DNA of 64,000 nt from Sphingobacteriia bacterium RIFOXYC2_FULL_35_18. GTDB taxonomy: Bacteria; Bacteroidota; Bacteroidia; Chitinophagales; Chitinophagaceae. The notes below the pieces were generated by a model that was not told the DNA's origin, did not search any database, and worked only from the letters and a program-made list of their open reading frames with translations. Where the stretch lies: NCBI GenBank assembly GCA_001829005.1, contig MIAG01000009.1, positions 124,603 through 188,602 of the forward strand, given 5' to 3'. Every line of letters starts with the position of its first letter. Position 1 is the first letter of the stretch. The position numbers were made by a program, and so were the translations under genes. Of this stretch, positions 1-9,421 are shown piece after piece.

Positions 1-1
1 T

Positions 2-3000
2 TCAAGTTGTTGCCGTATTAGCAATTTATCTAATAATGGCGATCAAACATGGAGAAATGAAACCATCGTAAATGTTGGCACTGGGAATAGTTCTCCTGTG
101 TCTACGATTGCAGCAACGGTAAACCTACCAACAAGTTTAGCTGCTGCAAATTTTCAAATTCCTGCTTTCGATCCAGATGGGGATGTCTTAAGTTATAGAC
201 TAGCTACATCAGCTGAAATGGGAGGCGGTTCTAATCCTTCAGGATTATCAATCAATTCTTCTACAGGTGTAGTAAGTTTCAATACAATTGGCAAAGCAAT
301 TGGCTCATTATGGAATGTGGCTTTTACTATATCTGATGGAGTAGGAAAAACAAAAGTGACGGTTGACTTTGTTATAAAAATCACACAGAATTCAACACCT
401 CCTGTTTTTGATTATTTAGTAACTCCAGTTAATGGAAGAGTTTATCAAGGGGCTCCTGGCCAAACCATTTCATTTCCAATTAGTGCATATGATAATGATG
501 CAGGAAATGTGGTAACCTTATCTGCTGTTGGATTACCTCCTGGGGCAACCACTTCTCCAAGTTTACCAACCAATGGAAATCCAGTAAACAGTAGTTTTTC
601 TTGGACACCAACTGCTAGTCAATTCGGATCTTATGTAATAAACTTTACAGCTACAGACAATGTTGGTGTTCAAAGTACTTCATCTGTAACAATACTGATT
701 AGTCTTAAGCCAGTATTTAATGTGCCTCCAACTCCTGCGGCAAATTCAGAAACCTATTTAGAAACAGGAGTAGCACATCAGAATACTATTACTGCAAGTG
801 ATCCTGACCTTAATGATGTAGTTCAAATCATGTCAGTTAGTGGATTACCAGCAGGAGCTACACTATCTACAAATTTACCAACTGTTGCAGCGAATCCAAG
901 TTCAATCCAATTGAATTGGACACCAACACCAAGTAATTTTGGAATTCATACAGTTATATTTACTGCTAAGGACTCTTATAATGATCAAACCACTCATAGC
1001 TTTAAATATTTAGTAAACACAAAACCTACATTTACATCTACACCAACAACTTCAGTTTTTGTAGGTCAAAATTATACTTATACTATTGCAGGAATAGACC
1101 CTGATGTAGCATATGGTGATGTGCTAAAATTAATAGGTGGTACTATTCCTACTTGGTTAACTTTTACCAATAATGGAAATGGAACAGGTACACTTTCTGG
1201 TACACCATCAATGGCAAACTTAGGGATGCATCCTGTAAGTCTTAAATTAGAAGACACTTATCACCATGATTACAGTCCAATAACTACACAAAGTTTTACT
1301 CTTAATGTTAGTGGAGTTGCACCTTCAATTGTAGTGCCAGCCAATATTGTAAGCTGTGATCCTGTGGTTAATTTTGCTGCTACTGAAACAGTTGGTATAC
1401 CTGCGTCTACCATTACCTATTCAATTGCTCCTGGATCAACTTTCCCAATAGGGACAACAATCGTAACAGCTACCGCTACTAATGCAGTAGGTACTTCTAC
1501 AAGAACTTTTAACGTTACTGTAAGTAAACCAATAGCAGATATAGCAGCTAGTGGAGCAACTACTATTTGTGAAGGAAGTAATGTACCATTAAGTGCCGCA
1601 CCATATGCTTTACAGTTCAATGGATCTAATCATGTAAATGTTGCAAATAGTTTTGCAGCAACTGATGATATTACCATTGAAGCTACCGTTACACCAACAA
1701 GACTAGCTGATGGTACTTTTAAAGTAATCATGAATCACAACAGTTGGTACACAGGTACTATTCACTTCCAGTTTTTCCCTGATGGTCGATTGCAGTTTGC
1801 AATTAATGGTGCTACACCAGCAGATCAGTATTGTACTTTTAATTTTATTCCAAATACAACTTACCGCATTGCAGCTGTATATTCTAGATTTGGAAATTAT
1901 GTGAAGTTTTATGTTAACGGAGTTTTAATCAATACTGGTCTTTACTTTTCAACAGTTCCAGTTGTAGGTAACGCAGGATATAGCATTGGTTCATGGAATG
2001 GCAATGAGCGATTCTTTAGTGGAACTATTGATGACTTTAGAGTATGGAATGTTCAGCGCACAGATGCACAAGTGTTATCTGATGCAGCAGCACTTCCAAT
2101 TCCAGCAGGCACTCCTAATTTAGTTACTTATTATAAGTTTAATGAGGGATCAGGAACTTCAACTGCTGATGCGGCTAGTAATGGCAATGGCACGCTAGTT
2201 AATAATCCTACATGGGTGTCTACAGCACAAGCTGGGCAAACCTATTTATGGAGTAACGGAGCAATCACTCCGTCAATTGCAGCAACTGTTGAGGGACCGT
2301 ATACTGTTACCGTTACTGATGCTGCAGGATGTTCTTCAACTTCAGCACCAATTAATATAACAGTCAATAAAGCACCTGTATTTACAGCTTGTCCTAGTAA
2401 TTTAACTGCAAATAATGCGGTTGGATTAAATAGTGCAGTGGTGTCCTATACTGCAACTGCAATTGGTTCACCAGCTGCTACATTATCTTATACATTTAGT
2501 GGAGCAACAACCGGTAGTGGAGTTGGTACAGGATCAGGTGAGTCATTTAATATTGGTGTTACTACGGTAACAATTACAGCTACTAATTCATGCGGATCAA
2601 CTGTATGTTCATTTACTGTAACGGTAAATGATATTACCCCACCTACCATTGCAACGCTTGCTGATATTAATACTATTGCAACGTCAGCTGCTGGAGTAGT
2701 AGTAACCTATACTGCACCTGTAGGAACAGATAATATTGTTGGAGCATCAACATCACAAACAACAGGTTTGGCAAGTGGTGCTACATTCCCGATTGGAGTA
2801 ACTACTAATACTTTTGTAGTTACGGATGCAGCGGGTAATACTGCAACATCAAGCTTTACGGTAACAGTTGTAGGGGTGCCACCAGTAATTGTGGTTCCTT
2901 CAAATATCACTGTGAACAATGATGCTTCAAATTGTGGCGCGGTTGTAAACTTTACAGCAACAGAGACCACTGCAATTCCAGCGTCTACAATTACTTATTC

Positions 3001-4126
3001 TCGTGCACCTGGATCAGTATTCCCAGTGGGTACTACAACAGTTACAGCTACTGCAACCAATGCTGTAGGAAGTTCAACTGCAACATTTACTGTAACTGTA
3101 AATGATAATGAGAAGCCAATAGTAATAACAAGACCAGTAAGCGTAACATTGGTGAATGGAGCTGCAAGTGTAACTGCTGCTGATGTAAACAATGGTTCTA
3201 CAGATAATTGCGGCATACAATCTGTTGTGTTATCTGGCAAAACCAACTACACCTGTGCAGATTTGGGTATGCATACCGTAACCTTAACAGTTACCGATAT
3301 TCATGGTAATGTACAAACTGCAACAGCAGTAGTAACAGTGAATGGTCAATTACCAACAAGCTCTATTGTATCTCAACCAACGAGCAATGTATACACTGGT
3401 GGTAATGCAAATAATATTTACTTAGGCTACGGTGCACAGAGTACAGTATTAAAAGTGAATGCAACTGGTGGAAGTTCTTACACTTATCAGTGGATCGGAG
3501 CTGCCTCAAGCATGTTGAACAGCACTACCAGCGGTATGCCAGTATTCACACCAACTGTAGCTGGTACTTATGTCTTCACTGTAGTAGTGACCAATAATTT
3601 TGGATGTACCACTACTTCTAAGATCACGATTTGTGTGAAAGATGTAAGAGTACCAGGTTCTAAGGGTGCAGGTAAAGTGTACTTATGTCATATGCCTCCA
3701 GGCAATAACCAGAATCCACAAACACTAGAGATTAGTGTAAATGCAGTAGCATCTCATTTAAGTGGACATTCTGGCGACAGATTGGGATCATGTGCAACAG
3801 CAGCATGTGTTGAATCAGCACCTACTGTAATTAGTACCAATGCCACCAGCTTCAGCAAAGCAGAAGAGGTAGTAGCCGACGACTTAAAAGTGGTGGTTAT
3901 GCCAAACCCAACATCAACCTACTTCACATTGAAACTAGTAAGCAAATCAGACTTACCAGTGAATATTAAAGTAGTAGATGCAGCAGGAAGATTGGTAGAA
4001 GGCAAAGCCAAGCAAGCGGCTAACAGCACTTTACAATTGGGTCACAACTATGCAACAGGAAATTACTTTGCAGAGTTCATCCAAGGCAACCAACGTAAAG
4101 TGGTTCAGTTGATTAAGATCAAATAG
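2..4126 (+). CDS. Giant T9SS-secreted Ig/HYR/LamG surface protein (5' end outside window)
   Basis: The reading frame is open from base 2, so the true start lies upstream; the GTG at 98 is only an internal codon. About 1,374 residues are visible. They form a string of Ig/cadherin-like and HYR-like beta modules (repeated endings of the type TVTATATNAVG...FTVTV). A LamG/concanavalin-like domain is encoded at about 1606-2160 (starts ALQFNGSNHVNV). A short Cys/His segment lies near 3680-3810 (CHMPPGN ... HLSGHSGDRLGSC). A Type IX secretion C-terminal sorting domain is encoded at about 3895-4123 (VVVMPNPTSTYF ... GNYFAEFIQGNQRKVVQLIKIK). The architecture suggests a cell-surface or released adhesin or glycan-binding protein; no catalytic motif was seen. 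Composition is typical of Bacteroidota. Export by T9SS is well supported by the C-terminus; the ligand is unknown. Confidence 0.85.
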   Translation, partial: SSCCRISNLSNNGDQTWRNETIVNVGTGNSSPVSTIAATVNLPTSLAAANFQIPAFDPDGDVLSYRLATSAEMGGGSNPSGLSINSSTGVVSFNTIGKAIGSLWNVAFTISDGVGKTKVTVDFVIKITQNSTPPVFDYLVTPVNGRVYQGAPGQTISFPISAYDNDAGNVVTLSAVGLPPGATTSPSLPTNGNPVNSSFSWTPTASQFGSYVINFTATDNVGVQSTSSVTILISLKPVFNVPPTPAANSETYLETGVAHQNTITASDPDLNDVVQIMSVSGLPAGATLSTNLPTVAANPSSIQLNWTPTPSNFGIHTVIFTAKDSYNDQTTHSFKYLVNTKPTFTSTPTTSVFVGQNYTYTIAGIDPDVAYGDVLKLIGGTIPTWLTFTNNGNGTGTLSGTPSMANLGMHPVSLKLEDTYHHDYSPITTQSFTLNVSGVAPSIVVPANIVSCDPVVNFAATETVGIPASTITYSIAPGSTFPIGTTIVTATATNAVGTSTRTFNVTVSKPIADIAASGATTICEGSNVPLSAAPYALQFNGSNHVNVANSFAATDDITIEATVTPTRLADGTFKVIMNHNSWYTGTIHFQFFPDGRLQFAINGATPADQYCTFNFIPNTTYRIAAVYSRFGNYVKFYVNGVLINTGLYFSTVPVVGNAGYSIGSWNGNERFFSGTIDDFRVWNVQRTDAQVLSDAAALPIPAGTPNLVTYYKFNEGSGTSTADAASNGNGTLVNNPTWVSTAQAGQTYLWSNGAITPSIAATVEGPYTVTVTDAAGCSSTSAPINITVNKAPVFTACPSNLTANNAVGLNSAVVSYTATAIGSPAATLSYTFSGATTGSGVGTGSGESFNIGVTTVTITATNSCGSTVCSFTVTVNDITPPTIATLADINTIATSAAGVVVTYTAPVGTDNIVGASTSQTTGLASGATFPIGVTTNTFVVTDAAGNTATSSFTVTVVGVPPVIVVPSNITVNNDASNCGAVVNFTATETTAIPASTITYSRAPGSVFPVGTTTVTATATNAVGSSTATFTVTVNDNEKPIVITRPVSVTLVNGAASVTAADVNNGSTDNCGIQSVVLSGKTNYTCADLGMHTVTLTVTDIHGNVQTATAVVTVNGQLPTSSIVSQPTSNVYTGGNANNIYLGYGAQSTVLKVNATGGSSYTYQWIGAASSMLNSTTSGMPVFTPTVAGTYVFTVVVTNNFGCTTTSKITICVKDVRVPGSKGAGKVYLCHMPPGNNQNPQTLEISVNAVASHLSGHSGDRLGSCATAACVESAPTVISTNATSFSKAEEVVADDLKVVVMPNPTSTYFTLKLVSKSDLPVNIKVVDAAGRLVEGKAKQAANSTLQLGHNYATGNYFAEFIQGNQRKVVQLIKIK
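1328..3106 (+). repeat. Near-duplicate HYR-like modules in the surface protein
   Basis: Two segments about 1.5 kb apart (1328-1531 and 2888-3106) encode closely similar modules, each beginning IVVP and sharing IPASTITYS, APGS, FP-GTT and VTATATNAVG. The DNA has diverged at silent sites, so the duplication is old or under selection. Confidence 0.75.
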
Positions 4127-4148
4127 GTTAATAACTTAAATAAACCAA

Positions 4149-4182
4149 GGGGGCTGCTTAGCAAAAGGCGGCCCCCTTTTTT
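4149..4182 (+). terminator. Rho-independent terminator after the surface protein
   Basis: The left arm GGGGGCTGC (4149-4157) pairs with GCGGCCCCC (4168-4176) with one G-T wobble and a 10-base loop. Six T follow directly. The hairpin starts 22 bases after the stop codon. Confidence 0.9.
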
Positions 4183-4206
4183 ATATGAATTTTTCAAAAA
4201 AATGAT

Positions 4207-4264
4207 AATTAGGCTATTTAAATGTCCTAATTAATGTAAATTGCGACAGTAGGCTAGCCTAATT
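4207..4264. repeat. Dyad of TTAGG/CCTAA motifs upstream of the DUF4143 ATPase gene
   Basis: AATTAGGCTA (4207-4216) is a perfect inverted repeat of TAGCCTAATT (4255-4264). An extra CCTAAT sits at 4226-4231, and AGGCTAGCCT (4251-4260) is itself palindromic. The cluster ends 9 bases before the ATPase start codon, so it may be an operator or a transcript hairpin. The function is not known. Confidence 0.5.
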
Positions 4265-4273
4265 TATATAAAT

Positions 4274-5419
4274 ATGGACATTCCTCGCATTGTACAAGAT
4301 CAAATTGAGTCCAAAATTGGACAACAAAAAGTGATACTATTGTATGGTACTAGACGTACTGGCAAGACTACGATCATTGAAAAAATTGTTCAAAAATTTT
4401 CAAGCGATGCATTGCTTTTGCATGGAGAAGATATGCAGATATCAGCTATTTTACAAAATAGAACCATTGCTAATTATCAACAGCTAACTAAGGGCAAAAA
4501 AATCATTATTATAGACGAAGCTCAGGCAATACCTGAAATTGGAAAAATTTTAAAGTTATTAATTGATACCATAAAAGGTATTACTGTTATAGCAACTGGA
4601 AGTAGCAGTTTTGATTTGGTGAATAAAACGGGAGAGCCATTAGTTGGACGGAATTTAGCGTTTTATTTATACCCCATAGCACAGGCAGAATTATCAACCA
4701 TAGAAGAATTCTTGACGACTAAGCAAAACTTAGAAGAACGACTTATCTACGGTAGTTATCCAGAGCTTTGGCATTTAAATAATTTACAAGAAAGGGAAAC
4801 TTATTTAAAGCAAATGGTCAATAGTTATTTGTTGAAAGATTTACTGTCTTTTGAAAATATAAAAGGAGCCGATATACTTTTTAAACTATTACAAATGCTT
4901 TCGTGGCAAGTTGGAAGTCAGGTAAGCACTGTTGAATTAGCCACCAATCTGCAAATTAATAAAGCTACAGTTGAAAGATATTTAGACTTACTTTCTAAAG
5001 TATTTATCATCTATCCATTATCAGGATATAGTAATAATCTGAGAAAAGAAGTTTCAAAAAGTAAGAAATGGTATTTTTTTGATAATGGAATAAGAAATGC
5101 ATTAATTAATAATTTCAGCCCAATCAATCAGCGTAATGATATTGGTCAATTGTGGGAGCAGTATATTCTAAGTGAAAGAATTAAATTCAATCGCTATAGT
5201 AATTATCAACCACAATATTATTTTTGGCGTACTTATGATGGGCAAGAAATTGATTTGATTGAATTATATAATGGTCAACTACAAGCCTTGGAATGTAAAT
5301 GGAAAGACGCTAAAACTAAAATTCCAACTGCATTTGCGAAAGCTTACTCTGAAGCAAAATTTGCCATTATTAATAAAGAAAATTATTTGGATTGGATTAC
5401 CTCTAATCAACCTATATGA
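4274..5419 (+). CDS. AAA ATPase with DUF4143 / nuclease-fold C-terminus
   Basis: This 381-residue protein has an N-terminal P-loop ATPase domain of the AAA_14 type. Walker A is GTRRTGKTT (residues 25-33) and Walker B is IIIIDEAQ (about 77-84), followed by a sensor-like ATGSSSF. A winged-helix-like linker follows around residues 220-260. The C-terminal DUF4143 part ends with a PD-(D/E)XK-like pattern (EIDLIE ... ALECKWK). Such proteins are common as single genes in Bacteroidota and archaea and have no settled role; nucleic-acid handling is the usual guess. The gene stands alone between a terminator and a separate promoter-like region. The ATG at 4274 fits the ATPase domain beginning directly. 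No toxin or restriction partner is adjacent. Confidence 0.85.
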   Translation: MDIPRIVQDQIESKIGQQKVILLYGTRRTGKTTIIEKIVQKFSSDALLLHGEDMQISAILQNRTIANYQQLTKGKKIIIIDEAQAIPEIGKILKLLIDTIKGITVIATGSSSFDLVNKTGEPLVGRNLAFYLYPIAQAELSTIEEFLTTKQNLEERLIYGSYPELWHLNNLQERETYLKQMVNSYLLKDLLSFENIKGADILFKLLQMLSWQVGSQVSTVELATNLQINKATVERYLDLLSKVFIIYPLSGYSNNLRKEVSKSKKWYFFDNGIRNALINNFSPINQRNDIGQLWEQYILSERIKFNRYSNYQPQYYFWRTYDGQEIDLIELYNGQLQALECKWKDAKTKIPTAFAKAYSEAKFAIINKENYLDWITSNQPI

Positions 5420-5489
5420 ATTAACCAAGTCTATACATATCTTAACCAATAGGTGAACTGCCCATAATTGGGTATGCATATAAAGTATA

Positions 5490-5518
5490 TTTGAAAACAT
5501 AGGTCACGCTTATATTTT
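5490..5518 (+). promoter_or_regulatory. Bacteroidota-type promoter candidate for the zincin gene
   Basis: TTTG (5490-5493) is followed by 17 bases and TATATTTT (5511-5518), a 7/8 match to TAnnTTTG. It lies 18 bases before the ATG at 5537. This is a pattern match only. Confidence 0.4.
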
Positions 5519-5536
5519 CAAGTAAACTTTTTTACG

Positions 5537-6919
5537 ATGCTAAAATTTTGTTCTGTTTTAATAATATCATTTACTTTTTCTTTTGCTGCTTTTGCACAAC
5601 CGAATAATATTAAAAATCCTGAACCTTTTGCTCAGATTAAAAGGGCTGGAGAAAAAGAAGTTTATATACCAGGTAAAGTTTTTCGTACCCCTGATAACAA
5701 TAATTATTTAAGTGATACCAGCGAGTTTAGTTTTAGCAGAATGGCTGAATCTAAAAATATAGTTGCTTTTTGGGCGAAGGAATTTGGAAAAGATCCAATG
5801 CTTAATCCGATTGAACAAAAGCGTTTCAATATTTATGATGCATTAGTAGAATTAGAGCGATTTTATGAGTTTTATGTAAATCAATTGAAACTAGTATTAA
5901 AAGGGAAGTCACTAACTGATCAATATAAAATGGTGCTTTATATAATTGGAGGAGATGGTGGTACTGCATTTGGAGGAGGTGCTGAAAATAAAATTGGTAT
6001 GTTATGGACACCAGCTGCAAGAATGACTAAAGCCCCTTATGGTGCATTGGCGCATGAATTAGGTCATTCTTTCCAGTTTATAATTAGAGCAGATAATGGA
6101 AGAGGACCAAGGGGTTCAATTTCGGAAATGTCTGCTCAATATATGTTGTGGCAGGTTTACCCAGAGTGGATGACATTTGAAAATTATCATTTGAAAGATT
6201 TTATGAAGAAAACACATTATGCTTTTCTTCATCCTACAAATATGTATCATTCTCCTTATGTATTTGAATACTGGTCTAATAAACACGGGATTGAGTTTTT
6301 TGGAACTCTCTCTAGGGCTACATTAGATGCAGAAGATCCAGTAGCCACCTATAAACGCATCACCAATATCTCACATGAACAATTTAATGACGAAATGTTT
6401 GATGCATCTCGCAGATTCATTACATGGGATATGAAGCGAATTGATTCCGTTGCAAGTCCATATGCGAATCAACATTTTACTGAACTTAAAAATGCGAAAG
6501 AGAAAGATTGGTATACTATTTCAGCTTCCAATTGTCCTCAGAATTATGGTTATAATGGGATACAATTAAAAGTGCCCAAGTCTGGTACAAATATCACTGT
6601 CAATTTTGAGGGGATGGCTGGAGCAGAGAGCTATAATTCAGTAAATATAGATAAAGCCGGATGGCGCTATGGATTTGTAGCCTATCAGAAAAATGGGAAT
6701 CGCGTATACAGTGCAGTAGGAAAAAATACAAAAGGGGAATTAAAGTTTAAAGTACCCAATGACACAGAATATTTATGGTTAGTGGTAATGGGTGCTCCTA
6801 CTGAACATTGGCCAGTTACTATGGGAAGACAAAGAACAGATGCAGATGCTAAAAAGGAAGAGCAATGGCCTTATCAATTTAAATTAACAGGGAGTGAGCC
6901 TTTAAAGTTGGTTTCTTAA
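5537..6919 (+). CDS. Secreted zincin-like metalloprotein (DUF6055-like)
   Basis: The 460-residue product starts with a signal peptide (MLKFCSVLIISFTFSFAAFA, cut near residue 20). A gluzincin-style zinc motif is visible: HELGHSFQ with H173, E174 and H177, and a candidate third ligand E197 twenty residues on (SISEMSAQ). The region from about 225 to 310 (FEYWSNKHGIEFFG ... ISHEQFNDEMFD) resembles what I remember of DUF6055 proteins found near Bacteroidota polysaccharide loci. A C-terminal beta-rich domain (about 330-455) probably binds a ligand. The substrate may be a peptide or glycoprotein, but this is inference. It appears to be transcribed alone from the promoter candidate just upstream. An M60-like mucin peptidase is an alternative reading. 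Confidence 0.65.
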   Translation: MLKFCSVLIISFTFSFAAFAQPNNIKNPEPFAQIKRAGEKEVYIPGKVFRTPDNNNYLSDTSEFSFSRMAESKNIVAFWAKEFGKDPMLNPIEQKRFNIYDALVELERFYEFYVNQLKLVLKGKSLTDQYKMVLYIIGGDGGTAFGGGAENKIGMLWTPAARMTKAPYGALAHELGHSFQFIIRADNGRGPRGSISEMSAQYMLWQVYPEWMTFENYHLKDFMKKTHYAFLHPTNMYHSPYVFEYWSNKHGIEFFGTLSRATLDAEDPVATYKRITNISHEQFNDEMFDASRRFITWDMKRIDSVASPYANQHFTELKNAKEKDWYTISASNCPQNYGYNGIQLKVPKSGTNITVNFEGMAGAESYNSVNIDKAGWRYGFVAYQKNGNRVYSAVGKNTKGELKFKVPNDTEYLWLVVMGAPTEHWPVTMGRQRTDADAKKEEQWPYQFKLTGSEPLKLVS

Positions 6920-7001
6920 TTCAGCTTACCTTCATCCTCTAAATCGTTTAATAGCATAAAATATGCTTATGACTTATATTGTTATGTAAAACCAGTCTTT
7001 T

Positions 7002-7649
7002 ATGATTCAAACAGCTAAAGCCTATATATTCGACCTAAACGGCACTATGATTAATGATATGGATTATCATACTCAAGCATGGCATGAAATAATCACTAAC
7101 GATTTAAACAAGCAGTTAACTTGGGATGAAGTGGCTCCAGAAATGTATGGAAAGAATAAAGAAGTGTTGACCCGTATTTTTGGTCAGCATCATTTTACCG
7201 ATGATGAAATTGTTCGTTTATCTACCCAAAAAGAAAAAAGATACCAAGCATTATATAAGCCCAAATTAGAAGGGCTAACAGGATTAATTCCTTTCTTAGA
7301 AAAATCGAAGGCCGATGGAATTAAAATGGGGATTGGTTCTGCAGCAATTCTAGATAATATTGAATTTGTTGTGGAGGGGTTAAATATTCAATCCTTTTTT
7401 GATTCTATTGTTGGCGCAGAGCATGTTCAAGAGAGCAAACCCCACCCTGAAACTTTTTTAAAAGTTGCAGCCGACTTGCAAATTAATCCAGCAGATTGTA
7501 TTGTTTTTGAAGATGCACCAAAAGGAGTGGAAGCTGCATTGAATGCAGGTATGCAATGTATTGTGTTGACCACATCTCATACAATTAAAGATTTTGAGGG
7601 GTATTCAAATATTTTGTGTTTTGCACAAGACTATCATAGTTTAATGTAA
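7002..7649 (+). CDS. HAD-superfamily phosphatase, beta-phosphoglucomutase-like
   Basis: This is a 215-residue HAD hydrolase with an alpha-helical cap in subfamily I style. Motif I is DLNGT (D11-T15), where the usual second Asp is Asn13. Motif II is around GIGSAA, the motif III lysine is in ESKPHPETF, and motif IV is VFEDAPKGVEAA. The family includes beta-phosphoglucomutase and small sugar-phosphate phosphatases. The Asn at the general acid/base position argues against a normal mutase or phosphatase mechanism, though DxNGT variants are familiar in Bacteroidota. It lies convergent to the arabinose operon and may dephosphorylate sugar phosphates. The specific substrate cannot be read from the sequence. 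Confidence 0.75.
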   Translation: MIQTAKAYIFDLNGTMINDMDYHTQAWHEIITNDLNKQLTWDEVAPEMYGKNKEVLTRIFGQHHFTDDEIVRLSTQKEKRYQALYKPKLEGLTGLIPFLEKSKADGIKMGIGSAAILDNIEFVVEGLNIQSFFDSIVGAEHVQESKPHPETFLKVAADLQINPADCIVFEDAPKGVEAALNAGMQCIVLTTSHTIKDFEGYSNILCFAQDYHSLM

Positions 7650-7657
7650 AAGAAAGT

Positions 7658-7679
7658 GGCCAGCATTATTTTGCTAGCC
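7658..7679. terminator. Possible bidirectional hairpin between convergent genes
   Basis: GGCCAGC (7658-7664) and GCTAGCC (7673-7679) form a 7-bp stem with one mismatch. On the minus strand the hairpin is followed by a T-rich run, so it may end the arabinose operon. The stem is weak. Confidence 0.4.
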
Positions 7680-7702
7680 CCCTTCTTATTAAGAGAATAT
7701 TC

Positions 7703-9388
7703 TTACCAGAATCGAACGTATAGAACTGTTAATAGTAATAAAGTAATAACAATTAATACAATCACCGACTTACTAACGGCAAACATACCCTTATCAAATA
7801 TGAATGCTTTAGGATTAATTTTTGGTCCACTAAAGCTAATCACCACCATTAATAAAGTAGTGAAAAAGAAAGACCAACCCATATTAATCAAGAAAGGAAT
7901 TTCAAATCCACCCTTCCCATTTGGATATGCTGTATATAAAATAGTTTCATTACCCAATACACTTGGTGCATAGTTGTTAAAGAAGACCGATAATAAAAAT
8001 CCACATATAACACCCGCTATGGCTGCAGATCCAGTAGTTCTTTTCCAGAACATACCTAATAAGAACATCGCAAATACTCCTGGGCTAATAAAGCCTGTAT
8101 ATTTTTGAATAAAAGTAAAGCCACCTTCTCCACCAATACCTAATGTATCATTCCAAGTAAATAGTACACTTACAAACATGGCAACTAAAATGGTAATCCT
8201 TCCAATCCAAACCATGTTTTTTTCATCCGCATTGGGTTTGATGTATTTTTTAAAAATATCTAAAGTAAAAATGGTAGAGATACTGTTGGCTTTTCCAGCA
8301 AGTGATGCAACAATGGCAGCGGTTAATGCTGCAATAGACAAGCCTTTTAATCCACTTGGTAAGAAACTTAATATGGCAGAGTATGCTCCGTCTTTACTTC
8401 CGCCTTCTAACTGTGGTAAATGACCATTCTTATACAGAACAAATGCAGCAATACCCGGTAACATTACAATTACAGGCATCATTAATTTTAATAAGCCTGC
8501 AAAAAGAATTCCCGTTCTAGCTGTTTGAAGATTTGCACCTAGTGCGCGTTGGGTAATATATTGATTACAACCCCAATAATTCAAGTTTACAATCCACTGT
8601 CCGGCAAAGTACATAGACAAACCAGGAAGTACTAAATACTTATTAATTTCTTCTTGGGTAGCATTGGGTCCTGGTTTATCTAGTATCATATGAAAATGAT
8701 CGGGTGCTTCTTTAAGCAAAGTATTAAATCCAGCAAGTACACTACTTCCCATTCCGAATTTTTCACTTACAATCAATAAAGCCATATAAGTAGTGGCCAA
8801 TCCACCAATGATTAAAACAGCCACTTGAATCACATCCGTGTATCCAATTACTTTCATTCCTCCTAGGGTAATGAATAAAGCAAATACAGCCAATAAAATC
8901 ATGATCACGTGCAAGTATTCACCACCTACTAATCCATTGATAGCAACAGCTCCTAAGTAAAGAATAGACGTAAGATTTACAAAAATGTATAAGAACAACC
9001 AAAACACTGCCATGATTAATGCCACCGTTTCATTGTAACGGTTGGTTAAAAACTGCGGCATGGTAAAGATTTTATTCTTCAAATAAATCGGCATAAACCA
9101 AATGGCAATAATGATTAAAGCTAATGCAGCAATCCATTCATAAGCGGCAACTGCAATCCCTACAAAAAAACCCTCGCCACTCATTCCAATAAACTGCTCT
9201 GCAGAAATATTAGAAGCAATAAGTGATGCACCAATTGCCCACCAGGTGAGTGAGCCCTCGGCTAAGAAAAAATCTTTAGTATCAGCAGTTGCTTTCTTTT
9301 TGCGTTGATAAATCCAATAACCATATCCTGCAACAAGAATAAAATAAAAAAGAAAAACAATTATATCGATGGTGGCAAGTCCTTTCAT
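7703..9388 (-). CDS. Sodium/sugar symporter (SSS family, vSGLT-like), probable L-arabinose importer
   Basis: The 561-residue membrane protein has about 14 hydrophobic segments typical of the solute:sodium symporter family. It resembles the Vibrio sodium/galactose transporter vSGLT across the core, for example SNISAEQFIGMSGEGF near residue 60, then LYIFVNLTSILYLG and NLNYWGCNQYI. It is the last gene of the minus-strand arabinose operon, 33 bases after araA. L-arabinose is therefore the likely substrate. That specificity is inferred from position, since the fold alone would also suit galactose, glucose or xylose. It acts in the inner membrane, after outer-membrane uptake and periplasmic cleavage of arabinosides. 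Confidence 0.9.
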   Translation of the reverse strand: MKGLATIDIIVFLFYFILVAGYGYWIYQRKKKATADTKDFFLAEGSLTWWAIGASLIASNISAEQFIGMSGEGFFVGIAVAAYEWIAALALIIIAIWFMPIYLKNKIFTMPQFLTNRYNETVALIMAVFWLFLYIFVNLTSILYLGAVAINGLVGGEYLHVIMILLAVFALFITLGGMKVIGYTDVIQVAVLIIGGLATTYMALLIVSEKFGMGSSVLAGFNTLLKEAPDHFHMILDKPGPNATQEEINKYLVLPGLSMYFAGQWIVNLNYWGCNQYITQRALGANLQTARTGILFAGLLKLMMPVIVMLPGIAAFVLYKNGHLPQLEGGSKDGAYSAILSFLPSGLKGLSIAALTAAIVASLAGKANSISTIFTLDIFKKYIKPNADEKNMVWIGRITILVAMFVSVLFTWNDTLGIGGEGGFTFIQKYTGFISPGVFAMFLLGMFWKRTTGSAAIAGVICGFLLSVFFNNYAPSVLGNETILYTAYPNGKGGFEIPFLINMGWSFFFTTLLMVVISFSGPKINPKAFIFDKGMFAVSKSVIVLIVITLLLLTVLYVRFW

Positions 9389-9421
9389 ATTGAAGTTTCT
9401 TATGTTGAATAAATGGATGGA

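Noticed and set aside
1328..3106. CRISPR-like or tandem DNA repeat
   Set aside because: The repetition is at the protein-module level with diverged codons and no regular spacing.
7656..7973. 105-codon plus-strand frame at the 3' end of the symporter
   Set aside because: It lies antisense to conserved membrane helices of the symporter and has no recognisable domain.
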